A DNA stretch of 48,802 nucleotides from Polaromonas sp. (GTDB lineage Bacteria > Pseudomonadota > Gammaproteobacteria > Burkholderiales > Burkholderiaceae_C): the NCBI RefSeq assembly GCF_013817205.1, contig NZ_JACDDD010000019.1:1-48802 (forward strand), in the 5' to 3' direction. The notes under the pieces are model-generated. The model worked only from the letters and a program-made list of their open reading frames with translations, was not told the origin of the DNA and did no database searches. Every line of letters begins with the position of its first letter. Within the stretch, counting starts at the first letter, position 1. The position numbers and the translations under genes were made by a program. This document shows positions 17,659 through 25,572 of this stretch, in pieces.

Positions 17659-18098
17659 GGCTGCTCCAGTTCGATCAGCTTGTCGAGCAACTCATACAGC
17701 TGCGACAGATCTTGTTTGCCCAGGGATTGCTCCATCCATGCGTAATGCGCTTCTATGGTCTGAGACAGCGTATGGACCAGTTGCGCGCCCCTGTCGGTGG
17801 CCTCCACCACAGTGCGGCGCTGGTCGGCTGGATCACGCGCGCGGCGGATCAGGCCGTCGCGCTCCATGCGGCTCAACACGCCGGTCAGGCTGGGACCGAG
17901 GATGAAGGCCTCACGCGCCACCTTGCCGGTTTCCACCACGCCATGTTCGCCGAGTACCCGCAGCACGCGCCACTGCTGGTCACTCAGCGCATGTTCGCGC
18001 AGCTGCGGCCGGGTATGTGCCATAACAGACTCGCGCGCCTGCAGCAGCAGGCGGGGCAAATTGCGGTGGCTGAAAGGCGTGATCATGGCGGGGCGCAT
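17655..18098 (-). CDS. hpaR: Homoprotocatechuate operon regulator HpaR (MarR family)
   Basis: MarR-type winged-helix repressor, 147 residues, resembling HpaR: LLQARESVMAHTRPQL, LSDQQWRVLRVL, and ILGPSLTGVLSRMERDGLIRR (recognition helix and wing). In enterobacteria HpaR represses the meta-cleavage genes until the pathway aromatics bind it; here it is the first gene of the run it would control. ATG at 18096-18098, or an internal ATG at 18084-18086; neither has a clear ribosome-binding site. A perfect palindrome lies 4 bp upstream. Confidence 0.92.
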   Translation of the reverse strand: MRPAMITPFSHRNLPRLLLQARESVMAHTRPQLREHALSDQQWRVLRVLGEHGVVETGKVAREAFILGPSLTGVLSRMERDGLIRRARDPADQRRTVVEATDRGAQLVHTLSQTIEAHYAWMEQSLGKQDLSQLYELLDKLIELEQP

Positions 18099-18102
18099 AG
18101 TT

Positions 18103-18118
18103 ATTTAACATGTTAAAT
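18103..18118. promoter_or_regulatory. Probable HpaR operator (16-bp perfect palindrome)
   Basis: ATTTAACATGTTAAAT is perfectly self-complementary, an AT-rich site in a GC-rich context, 4 bp upstream of the first hpaR ATG. Size and symmetry suit a MarR-family dimer; binding here would block hpaR transcription or initiation. Confidence 0.65.
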
Positions 18119-18173
18119 GAAATTGCGCTTTTCCGCTCAGCCCCTGGCTGCCGGTACTTACCCGTACTGACCA

Positions 18174-18193
18174 TACTGTGAATAATTACAGTA
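18174..18193. promoter_or_regulatory. LexA (SOS) box upstream of radA
   Basis: TACTGTGAATAATTACAGTA contains CTG-10 nt-CAG with extended TACTGT/ACAGTA arms and matches 16 of 20 positions of the gammaproteobacterial consensus TACTGTATATATATACAGTA. It ends 9 bp before the radA ATG, so LexA would sit over the promoter or initiation region. Confidence 0.7.
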
Positions 18194-18202
18194 ATATCGG
18201 TT

Positions 18203-19570
18203 ATGGCTAAAGACAAGACGATTTACACCTGCACTGAATGTGGCGGCAGCAACCCGAAGTGGCTGGGTAAATGCCCGCACTGCGGCGCCTGGAACACGCT
18301 GATCGAGTCGGCTGCCGAAAGCTCGTCGCCGGTCAAAAACCGTTTTGCGTCGTTGGCCAAACCCTCGGAAGTCGCCACCCTTGCTGATATAGAAGCCACC
18401 GACATGGCGCGCACGCCAACTGGCCATGAGGAGCTGGACCGCGTGCTGGGTGGCGGCATTGTCGAAGGCGGCGTGGTGCTGATAGGCGGTGACCCGGGCA
18501 TTGGCAAATCAACCTTGCTCTTGCAGGCACTCGACTCGCTGCAGCGCGCCGGACTGGATACCTTGTATGTGACGGGTGAAGAAAGCGGCGCACAGGTCGC
18601 CCTGCGTTCACGCCGGCTGGGGCTGGACGGCTCACAAGTCAAGGTGCTGGCCGAAATCCAGCTCGAAAAAATACTGGCCACGCTCGATGCCACGCGGCCG
18701 GCAGTGGCCGTGATTGATTCGATCCAGACGGTGTACTCCGACCAGCTCACATCCGCACCCGGCTCGGTGGCCCAGGTGCGCGAATGTGCGGCCCACCTGA
18801 CACGCGCGGCCAAGTCCAGCGGCGTCTGCATCATCCTGGTTGGCCATGTGACCAAGGAAGGCGCGCTGGCCGGGCCGCGCGTGCTGGAGCACATGGTTGA
18901 CACCGTGTTGTATTTCGAGGGCGACACCCATTCCAGTTTCCGCCTGGTGCGTGCGATCAAGAACCGTTTCGGCGCGGTCAATGAGATCGGCGTGTTCGCC
19001 ATGACCGAGAAAGGCCTGAAGGGGGTGACCAATCCCAGCGCGATCTTTTTAAGCCAGCACAGCGAACCGGTGCCCGGCAGCTGTGTACTGGTCACGCTGG
19101 AAGGCACACGGCCCATGCTGGTGGAGATTCAGGCGCTGGTTGACAGCGGCGGCCCGAGCCCGCGCCGCCTGTCGGTGGGCCTGGACCGGGACCGCCTGGC
19201 CATGTTGCTGGCCGTGCTGCATCGGCACGCGGGCATTGCCTGCATGGACCAGGATGTGTTTGTCAACGCGGTCGGCGGCGTACGCATCAGCGAGCCGGCG
19301 GCAGACCTGTCGGTGATGCTGGCCATCACCTCCAGCCTTCGCGGCAAGCCGCTGCCAAAAGGATTTATTGCTTTTGGTGAGGTCGGTCTGGCCGGTGAAG
19401 TTCGCCCTGCGCCACGCGGTCAGGAACGGCTTAAAGAAGCGGCCAAGCTGGGCTTCAGTGTGGCCGTGGTGCCCAAAGCCAATGCGCCGAAAAAACCGAT
19501 CGAAGGGCTGACCATCCACGCGGTGGAGCGGGTGGAGCAGGCTATCGACCTGGTGCGCAGCCTGGCTTGA
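18203..19570 (+). CDS. radA: DNA repair protein RadA (Sms)
   Basis: RecA-like ATPase that promotes branch migration of recombination intermediates. Domains in order: C4 zinc finger (Cys10, Cys13, Cys24, Cys27), RecA-like core with Walker A GGDPGIGKST (residues 95-104), the RadA-specific KNRFG motif (about 253-257), and a Lon-like C-terminal domain (about 285-450). 455 residues, full length. No clear Shine-Dalgarno precedes the ATG; the space is occupied by the SOS box. Divergent from hpaR across 104 bp. Confidence 0.96.
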   Translation: MAKDKTIYTCTECGGSNPKWLGKCPHCGAWNTLIESAAESSSPVKNRFASLAKPSEVATLADIEATDMARTPTGHEELDRVLGGGIVEGGVVLIGGDPGIGKSTLLLQALDSLQRAGLDTLYVTGEESGAQVALRSRRLGLDGSQVKVLAEIQLEKILATLDATRPAVAVIDSIQTVYSDQLTSAPGSVAQVRECAAHLTRAAKSSGVCIILVGHVTKEGALAGPRVLEHMVDTVLYFEGDTHSSFRLVRAIKNRFGAVNEIGVFAMTEKGLKGVTNPSAIFLSQHSEPVPGSCVLVTLEGTRPMLVEIQALVDSGGPSPRRLSVGLDRDRLAMLLAVLHRHAGIACMDQDVFVNAVGGVRISEPAADLSVMLAITSSLRGKPLPKGFIAFGEVGLAGEVRPAPRGQERLKEAAKLGFSVAVVPKANAPKKPIEGLTIHAVERVEQAIDLVRSLA

Positions 19571-19604
19571 ACCCGGGCAGGGTGGATTGCGGTACAAACA
19601 GTAC

Positions 19605-20399
19605 ATGAAACTCGCAGTCATCTCCGACATCCACGGCAACCTGCTGGCGTTGCAAGCGGTGCTGGCCGACATCGCCCGGCAGGGCGTGGACCAGACCGTC
19701 AATTTGGGCGACATTTTGAGCGGCCCGTTGCAGGTGGCCGAGACCGCCGATCTGCTGATGGCGCAGGCTTTTCCGACCATACGCGGCAACCACGAGCGGC
19801 AGTTGCTGGCGCTGCTGGGGCAGGCCCCGGATCAGCTGGATGCGTTCACGAGCGACGGGTATGCCGCCACCCAGCTGTCGCCGGTCCATGCGGCCTGGCT
19901 GACATCGTTGCCGGTTTCCATGGCCTTGAATGACGAGGTCTGGCTGTGCCACGGCACGCCGGGCAGCGATCTGCAGTACTGGCTGGAAACCGTGGTGCCG
20001 GGTTTTGAACAAGGCCAGGGGCCGGGTGTGCGCGCTGCGAGCGCGAGCGAGGTGGCCGAACGCCTTGGCGACAGCGTGACCCAGCCGGTCGTGCTGTGCG
20101 GCCACACCCATGTGCCGCGCGTGTCGCAATGCCAGGGTTCGCATGGCACGGTGCTGGTCGTCAACCCCGGCAGCGTGGGCCTGCAGGCCTATGGCGATGC
20201 ACACCCCTGGCCGCATGTGGTGGAAAACGGCGCGCCGCATGCGCGTTATGCGCTGCTGCAGTCGGACTCCGCAGGCTGGCAAGTGTCGTTGCGTGCCGTA
20301 CCTTACGACCACATGGCGCAATCGCGTATGGCAGCGCGCAACCATCGACCTGATTGGGCCCATGCGCTGGCGACCGGCTTCATGCCGGGCCGAATCTGA
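19605..20399 (+). CDS. Calcineurin-like metallophosphoesterase (YfcE/PP2A-like)
   Basis: Dinuclear-metal phosphoesterase. Motifs: MKLAVISDIHGN (D.H), VNLGDILSGP (GD), TIRGNHER (GNH[ED]) and VLCGHTHVPR (GH.H), with a final VVNPGSVGLQ. 264 residues from the ATG at 19605, where the DIH motif begins immediately; an in-frame ATG at 19587 would add six residues. It lies 34 bp after radA and is likely cotranscribed. Substrate unknown. Confidence 0.88.
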   Translation: MKLAVISDIHGNLLALQAVLADIARQGVDQTVNLGDILSGPLQVAETADLLMAQAFPTIRGNHERQLLALLGQAPDQLDAFTSDGYAATQLSPVHAAWLTSLPVSMALNDEVWLCHGTPGSDLQYWLETVVPGFEQGQGPGVRAASASEVAERLGDSVTQPVVLCGHTHVPRVSQCQGSHGTVLVVNPGSVGLQAYGDAHPWPHVVENGAPHARYALLQSDSAGWQVSLRAVPYDHMAQSRMAARNHRPDWAHALATGFMPGRI

Positions 20400-20419
20400 A
20401 ACTCAGGGTGACCTGTTGA

Positions 20420-20480
20420 TGCTATAAAAACAATAGCTGATTGCGCAAGCGGGATATGGGCCCGAGGCCAAAATGGCTCG
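20420..20480 (+). repeat. Dispersed repeat A, intergenic reference copy
   Basis: TGCTATAAAAACAATAGCTG, a GCGC box, GGGATATGGGCCCGAGGCC and AAAATGGCT. It occupies much of the gap between the phosphoesterase and the next membrane protein and was used as the comparison copy because it lies outside any gene. Confidence 0.75.
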
Positions 20481-20565
20481 CAAAATGCGGGGACGCGACG
20501 CCTGGCACGGCTTGCTACGCAATGTCCGCAGCAGGCGGTCGCCCCCCGGCTGCGAAAATGGCGGC

Positions 20566-21024
20566 ATGAACTTCCAGAAAATTCTTGTACCGATTGCCGG
20601 GGTCGCCGTTGTTGTGCTGGCCTATCGCAGCTTCGGCTGGGCCGGCGTGGCTGCCGCCGTGGGTGGTTTGCTGATGTGGGTGTTGATGCATTTCACACGG
20701 ATGATGCAGGTGCTCCGGCGCGCGGCCGACCAGCCCATCGGGCATGTCGCCAGCGCCGTCATGCTCAATGCCAAGCTCAGGCCCGGCCTCACGTTGATGC
20801 ATGTGGTGGCCATGACGCGGTCGCTGGGCGCCTTGCGTACCCCCAAAAACGAGCAGCCGGAGATCTTTGTCTGGACCGATACCGCCGGCTCGTCGGTAAC
20901 CTGCACCTTCGCTGGGGGAAAGCTCCAGCATTACGTTCTGTTCCGACCCGCGAAACCAGAGCAGGAAGCGACGCCTGCTGTGCCGGCGGCCAGTGTTTCC
21001 GGTCAGACGCCGCCCGCCCCGTAA
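20566..21024 (+). CDS. Small membrane-anchored protein of unknown function
   Basis: 152 residues. Two adjacent hydrophobic segments (about 5-20 and 25-45) are followed by a soluble region and a Pro/Ala-rich tail (about 130-152). I recognise it only as a conserved Comamonadaceae-type protein; similar ones are sometimes labelled glycerate kinase without basis in sequence. The ATG at 20566 immediately precedes the hydrophobic region; the frame is open upstream to 20473 with no family-like content. 72 bp before ilvE. Confidence 0.65.
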   Translation: MNFQKILVPIAGVAVVVLAYRSFGWAGVAAAVGGLLMWVLMHFTRMMQVLRRAADQPIGHVASAVMLNAKLRPGLTLMHVVAMTRSLGALRTPKNEQPEIFVWTDTAGSSVTCTFAGGKLQHYVLFRPAKPEQEATPAVPAASVSGQTPPAP

Positions 21025-21096
21025 AATGCGTCTCCGGGTGTCTGCCGTGAGCGACTACCCGCACACCTTCAGAACCACCCACAGAGGATTCGAACA

Positions 21097-22035
21097 ATGT
21101 CCCCCATCCCCCCTTCCATGGCAGACCGAGACGGCAAAATCTGGATGGACGGCCAGATGGTCGACTGGCGCGACGCCAAGATCCATGTGCTGAGCCATAC
21201 CCTGCACTACGGCTGCGGCGCATTCGAAGGTGTGCGCGCTTACAACGGCTCTGGTGGCACGGCCATTTTCCGGCTCGAAGAACACACCGAACGGCTGTTC
21301 AACAGCGCCAAGATCCTGCGCATGAAGATCCCCTTCAGCATGGACGAGGTGATGGAGGCGCAGAAGGCCGTGGTGCGCGAGAACAAGCTGGAAAGCTGCT
21401 ATCTGCGACCGCTGACCTGGATAGGCTCGCAAAAACTCGGCGTCAGCCCCAAGGGCAACACCATCCACCTGATGGTTGCCGCCTGGGCCTGGGGCGCCTA
21501 TCTGGGCGAAGAAGGCATGCGGCGCGGCATCCGCGTCAAAACCTCGAGCTACACCCGTCATCACGTCAACATCACCATGACGCAGGCCAAGGCGGTCAGC
21601 AACTACACCAACTCCATCCTGGCCAACATGGAGGCACTGGATGACGGTTACGATGAAGCGCTGTTGCTGGATGCCTCGGGTTTTGTCAGCGAAGGTGCGG
21701 GCGAAAACATCTTCGTAATCAAGGGTGGCGTGGTCTACACGCCCGACCTGTCGGCCGGTGCGCTGAACGGCATCACGCGCAACACCATCCTGCACATCTG
21801 CAAGGACCTGGGCCTCGAGCTGGTCCAGAAACGCATCACGCGCGACGAGGTCTACATCTCCGACGAGGCTTTTTTCACCGGCACCGCCGCCGAAGTCACG
21901 CCGATTCGCGAACTCGACCGCATCGAAATCGGCACCGGTTCACGCGGCCCCATCACCGAAAAAATCCAGAGCGCCTTTTTTGACATCGTCAACGGCCGCA
22001 ATCCCAAATACGCCAGCTGGCTGGCCAAGGTCTGA
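21097..22035 (+). CDS. ilvE: Branched-chain amino acid aminotransferase
   Basis: Class IV PLP aminotransferase catalysing the last step of Leu/Ile/Val synthesis. The PLP lysine is Lys165 in TQAKAVSNYTNS; other marks are HYGCGAFEGVRAY, SEGAGENIFVI and FFTGTAAEVTPIRELD. 312 residues. AGAGGA lies about 9 bp before the ATG. Followed after 2 bp by the zinc-finger gene, so the two are an operon. Confidence 0.96.
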   Translation: MSPIPPSMADRDGKIWMDGQMVDWRDAKIHVLSHTLHYGCGAFEGVRAYNGSGGTAIFRLEEHTERLFNSAKILRMKIPFSMDEVMEAQKAVVRENKLESCYLRPLTWIGSQKLGVSPKGNTIHLMVAAWAWGAYLGEEGMRRGIRVKTSSYTRHHVNITMTQAKAVSNYTNSILANMEALDDGYDEALLLDASGFVSEGAGENIFVIKGGVVYTPDLSAGALNGITRNTILHICKDLGLELVQKRITRDEVYISDEAFFTGTAAEVTPIRELDRIEIGTGSRGPITEKIQSAFFDIVNGRNPKYASWLAKV

Positions 22036-22037
22036 TC

Positions 22038-22247
22038 ATGAGCACCTCATCCACTGTTGAGCTACTGGCCAAAGACCTGAACCCGCAGGGCGGCGTGTTC
22101 TGCCCCAGCCCCAAGGCGGACATGAAAATCTGGAACAGCCACCCCAAGGTTTACCTGGACGTGGCGCGCGCCGGCGAAGCGAAGTGCCCTTATTGCGGCA
22201 CGGTGTACAAGCTGAAAGACGGCGAACATTTCGGCGCCAGCCACTAG
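22038..22247 (+). CDS. Small zinc-finger protein (NDUFS6-like zf-CHCC domain)
   Basis: 69 residues with a single CHCC zinc-binding domain: Cys22 (GVFCPSP), His35 (NSHPKVYL) and Cys50/Cys53 (AKCPYCGTVY). This domain occurs in mitochondrial complex I subunit NDUFS6 and in short bacterial proteins often found next to ilvE or LPS heptosyltransferase genes. Starts 2 bp after ilvE stops. Function in bacteria is unclear. Confidence 0.88.
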   Translation: MSTSSTVELLAKDLNPQGGVFCPSPKADMKIWNSHPKVYLDVARAGEAKCPYCGTVYKLKDGEHFGASH

Positions 22248-22256
22248 GGCCCCGGC

Positions 22257-23357
22257 GTGCCAGCTCCCAGCCAAGCGGCGGCCGCGGAACCGGCTTCGCC
22301 GGGCCGCCCGCGGCGCCCCCCTGGGGGGGAGGCGGCCGAAGGCCACTTCGGGGGAGCTTCCTTAGTCATTGCTCCCCAGTGGATAGGCGACGCGGTGATG
22401 ACCGAGCCGCTGCTGCGGCGCCTGCACGCGCGCGGTGAGCAGCTCACAGTGGGCGCCTTGCCCTGGGTGGCGCCGGTCTACCGCGCCATGCCGCAGGTTC
22501 ACGAGGTCATTGAATTCCCATTTGCGCACGGCGGTCTGCAGTTCAAGGCGCGGCGTGCGCTCGCCCGGCGGATCAAAGGCCGTTTCGACACCGCTTATGT
22601 GCTGCCCAATTCATTGAAAAGTGCCTTGTTGCCCCTGCTGGCCGGCATTCCCAAACGTGTCGGCTACCTGGGCGAGGCGCGTATCGGCCTGCTGACGCAC
22701 CGTCTGAAAAATCCGGCAAAGGGTCAGCGTCCGCCGATGGTGGCGTTTTACTCGGCGCTCAGCGGCGAAACGGGCCTGGAGGCCGACCGGCCTCAGCTGC
22801 ACATGCCGGCAGACCTGGTCGAACGCTCCCTGGCTGAACTTGGTCTGCGGCGCGGTGGTTTTCATGTGTTTGCGCCGGGCGCTGAATACGGGCCGGCCAA
22901 ACGCTGGCCCGCGCAGAACTTCTCGGCGGTGGCGCAAGAGCTGTTGCTACCGGTGCTGCTGCTCGGTTCCGGCAAGGAGTCGGCTTTGTGCGAGGAAATT
23001 GCCGGTGCCGCCAACGCCCGGCGTCCGGGCGTTTGCATCAATTTGGCCGGCAAGACCAGTTTGATTCAGGCCTTGTGTGCCATCGCAGCGGCCAAAAGTG
23101 TGGTGAGCAATGACTCGGGGCTCATGCATGTGGCCGCAGCCTTTGGCGTGCCGCAGGTGGCGATCTTCGGGTCGTCCAGCCCCCTGCATACACCGCCGCT
23201 CAACACGCAGGCGAGCGTGGTGTGGCTGAAGAACGATACTTCCTACCAGCCGCCGCTGGACTGCGCGCCGTGTTTTGCGCGCGAATGCCCGCTGGGCCAC
23301 ACCCGCTGTCTCAACGACATCAGCGCTGAACGGGTGCTGCAGGCCTTGCGGGCCTGA
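22257..23357 (+). CDS. waaF: LPS heptosyltransferase II with repeat-encoded N-terminus
   Basis: GT9-family glycosyltransferase adding the second heptose to the inner LPS core. SLVIAPQWIGDAVMTEPLL is the family N-terminal strand/loop; GAEYGPAKRWP, SNDSGLMHVAAA and FGSSSPLHTPP mark the sugar-nucleotide domain. Normally the protein begins with Met a few residues before LVIAPQWIGD. Here no ATG, GTG or TTG exists in that place, and the only in-frame start after the preceding gene is GTG at 22257, giving about 36 extra residues encoded by a repeat B copy. Initiation at the rare ATT (22368-22370) is an alternative. Confidence 0.88.
   Translation: MPAPSQAAAAEPASPGRPRRPPGGEAAEGHFGGASLVIAPQWIGDAVMTEPLLRRLHARGEQLTVGALPWVAPVYRAMPQVHEVIEFPFAHGGLQFKARRALARRIKGRFDTAYVLPNSLKSALLPLLAGIPKRVGYLGEARIGLLTHRLKNPAKGQRPPMVAFYSALSGETGLEADRPQLHMPADLVERSLAELGLRRGGFHVFAPGAEYGPAKRWPAQNFSAVAQELLLPVLLLGSGKESALCEEIAGAANARRPGVCINLAGKTSLIQALCAIAAAKSVVSNDSGLMHVAAAFGVPQVAIFGSSSPLHTPPLNTQASVVWLKNDTSYQPPLDCAPCFARECPLGHTRCLNDISAERVLQALRA
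22268..22362 (+). repeat. Dispersed repeat B at the 5' end of waaF
   Basis: GCGGCCGCGG-AACCGGCTTCGCCGGG, then GGCGCCCCCCTGGGGGGGAG, then GGCGGCCGAAGGCC and CTTCGGGGGAG. Same order of palindromes as the copy at 13297-13375. Confidence 0.7.
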
Positions 23358-24008
23358 TCAGGCGGGAAACGCCCCCAATGGCGGCAAGCCCGGCTTGTGT
23401 TCAGTAGGTGTGCGCGCCACGTTCATGACCCAGCAGACCATCGCAAAGTAGCCGACCAGTGCGGTCAGTTCCACCACGCCTTGTTCGCCGAAGACCTCAA
23501 GCGACGCGGCATAAGAGGCGTCACACACCCCGTGGTGGGTAAGCAGCTCTGTTACCAGGTCCACGGCGGCTGCCTCCTCGGCGGCCGCGCTGTGCGGATA
23601 CTTGCCGGCGGCGACCGCGTCCAGCACAGCCTGCGCAACACCGGCCTTCAGCGCCAGCGGCGCATGCATCAGCCATTCAAACTGGTTGGACACATGACGT
23701 GCGACGAGGCACATCGCGAGTTCACGGATGCGGACCTCCAGCACGCAGTCAAAACGCAGGTATTCGCCGACCTTGCCTACCCGTGCCATCAGTTCCGGGC
23801 TGCGCATCAGCGGGATAAAGGGGCCCAGCACAGCCTTGCGCGGGCCCGCGATCAGCTCGTCCGCTGCTGCCCGCTGCGCGTCCGACATGGCCTGCGCCGT
23901 CATCATCGGCAGCCGCTCTTGCGGCAGGGCAGAAAAACCTTGGGGCACGGGCGCGGTTGAAGTCCTTGGGGTCACGGTGAAATCCTGCGTCGGGGTGGGT
24001 GCGGGCAT
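23358..24008 (-). CDS. Carboxymuconolactone decarboxylase-like (CMD/AhpD fold) protein
   Basis: All-helical protein resembling the CMD family (LIAGPRKAVLGPFIPLMRSPELMARVGKVGEYLRF ... RIRELAMCLVARHVSNQFEWLMHAPLAL). The family's redox CxxC is not present; Cys92-like and other cysteines are single, so peroxidase activity is unlikely. 216 residues from the ATG at 24006-24008; an upstream in-frame GTG lies inside a terminator hairpin and was not used. Convergent with waaF with no gap. Possibly a lactone- or aromatic-metabolism enzyme; role uncertain. Confidence 0.72.
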   Translation of the reverse strand: MPAPTPTQDFTVTPRTSTAPVPQGFSALPQERLPMMTAQAMSDAQRAAADELIAGPRKAVLGPFIPLMRSPELMARVGKVGEYLRFDCVLEVRIRELAMCLVARHVSNQFEWLMHAPLALKAGVAQAVLDAVAAGKYPHSAAAEEAAAVDLVTELLTHHGVCDASYAASLEVFGEQGVVELTALVGYFAMVCWVMNVARTPTEHKPGLPPLGAFPA

Positions 24009-24341
24009 CGATGGTAACGCGGCGAAGTCAGGCGCCGGGCAGAAAAAAGCCACCTTGCGGTGGCTTTCAAAGTCCTCTTTCGAGAACGTCGTTGAGATCC
24101 GTTGGCCTGTTGATCGACCTGCTTCCCCGACTTCTTTGCCGTTTTTGAATGACCAGTGTTGTCACAGCAACACGGCGACTGTAAGGGGGAAGCGGCATTT
24201 GCCGCATCCCACAAATAGGGGAGAGGTGTCTCTTTCAGGGCGAATATGCGCAAAAAACCATGACATATTTCACGCAGACGATTCGCCGGCCATTGCCCGG
24301 GATGGACGGGGCTCGCGCTGCTTGCCCAAGTTTGTAACCGT
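24009..24341. other. 333-bp gene-free region
   Basis: Lies between the CMD-like gene and the sensor kinase gene. It holds the leftward terminator at 24042-24068 and probably the upstream region of the CMD-like gene. Nothing else convincing was seen. Confidence 0.6.
24042..24068 (-). terminator. Intrinsic terminator for the sensor kinase operon
   Basis: Perfect 9-bp stem AAAGCCACC / GGTGGCTTT with a TTGC/GCAA loop; on the minus strand it is followed by a TTTTTT run. Correctly oriented to end leftward transcription from the kinase/response regulator genes, about 275 bp past the kinase stop. Confidence 0.75.
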
Positions 24342-25547
24342 TCAGGCAGTAGCCTGCACCGGCAGTTCCACCACGAAGGAGGCGCCGCCGCCCGGCCGGT
24401 CTTCGCAGCGCACCGTGCCGCCGTGGCGCTCGGTGATGGACTTGACCAGCGCCAGGCCCAGACCCACCCCGCCTTCCCGCTCGCTGGCGCCCGGCAGGCG
24501 GTAGAAAGGTTCGAAAATGCGCTCGCGCAGCTTGGCCGGAACACCCGGGCCCCGGTCGTTGACGCGGATCACCACGCTTTCCCGGGTGCCCATGCCCGAT
24601 TGAGACAGTTCCAGGCTGATCTCGCCGGTGCCGTAGCGCCTGGCGTTTTCCAGCAGGTTGCGGATCAGGCGGCGCAGCAGGCGGTGCGAGCCCTGCACGG
24701 TCAGGCTGTGGGTTTGGGCGGCGGTGCCCAGCTCGGCCTGTACGCGAGCGCATTCCTCCGCGGCCAGGCCGGTCAGGTCCACGGCCTCGAAAGGCTCGGC
24801 GTCGGTCTGGCGCGCATCGAGACGGCTTGCCAGCAGGATCTCGTCGATCAACTGGTCCAATTCCTGGATGCTGCGCGAGATTTCAGCGCGCTGCAAAGAG
24901 TTTGTCCCGCCATCCATGAGTTCGAGGCCCATACGTATGCGTGCCAGTGGCGAACGCAGCTCGTGGGAGGCATTGGCCAGCAGGGATTTGTGAGACACCA
25001 GCAATGACTTCTGCGTGTCCATCAGGGTCTCAATGCGTTCGGCTGCGTGATTGAACCGTTCTGCCAAAAACGCCACCTCGTCGCTGCCATTTACGGTCAC
25101 CCGCGCTGCCAAGTCGCCGCTGCCCCAGCGCTCCACCCCACGCTGCAGGCCTTCAAGCCGCTGCGTCAATCGTCGCACGATGGGGTAGGTGCCGAGGGCT
25201 ACCGCCAGCCCTACCAACACCAGCATCCAGCCAAAACCAAACGGAGGACGGTTCCACGGATTGCCGGCCGGGCGTTGTGGGCGGGGCAGCACCAGATGCA
25301 GCGTCTCCCCGTGTTTGGTCTGCACATTGAACTCCAGGCCGTCTCTGGATTTGCGATCAGCCCGGGATTTGGCCGTGCCTATGATCTCGCCCTCTCTGTT
25401 GAGGATCAGGACTTCACGTATCGGCAACTGGGGCGGGTCGGAAGTGAGCCGCCAAGCGGCCCCCACCAGAAAGGTGAGCACCAGCACAGTGGCCACCACG
25501 GCCAGCCAGATACGCACATACAGGTGAGTCGTGAATCGCGCCCACAT
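24342..25547 (-). CDS. Two-component sensor histidine kinase
   Basis: Inner-membrane kinase, 401 residues. TM1 (about 12-32), a short periplasmic loop (33-105), TM2 (about 106-124), HAMP (about 125-178), DHp domain with phospho-His195 in ASHELRSPLARIR, and HATPase with N-box NLLENARRYG, G1 DRGPGVP and G2 GVGLGLALV. It lies 25 bp downstream of its response regulator gene, so the two form an operon. The architecture resembles RstB/CpxA-type kinases; the signal is not evident. Confidence 0.92.
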   Translation of the reverse strand: MWARFTTHLYVRIWLAVVATVLVLTFLVGAAWRLTSDPPQLPIREVLILNREGEIIGTAKSRADRKSRDGLEFNVQTKHGETLHLVLPRPQRPAGNPWNRPPFGFGWMLVLVGLAVALGTYPIVRRLTQRLEGLQRGVERWGSGDLAARVTVNGSDEVAFLAERFNHAAERIETLMDTQKSLLVSHKSLLANASHELRSPLARIRMGLELMDGGTNSLQRAEISRSIQELDQLIDEILLASRLDARQTDAEPFEAVDLTGLAAEECARVQAELGTAAQTHSLTVQGSHRLLRRLIRNLLENARRYGTGEISLELSQSGMGTRESVVIRVNDRGPGVPAKLRERIFEPFYRLPGASEREGGVGLGLALVKSITERHGGTVRCEDRPGGGASFVVELPVQATA

Positions 25548-25572
25548 ACATCACCTCGCGCCGCAGGGCGCT

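Noticed and set aside
21079..21096. GGATTCGAAC, reminiscent of a tRNA T-loop
   Set aside because: No acceptor or anticodon stems around it; it is the leader with the ilvE ribosome-binding site.
24009..24053. Upstream GTG start for the CMD-like gene
   Set aside because: The GTG lies inside the stem of the kinase operon terminator; the ATG at 24006-24008 is preferred.
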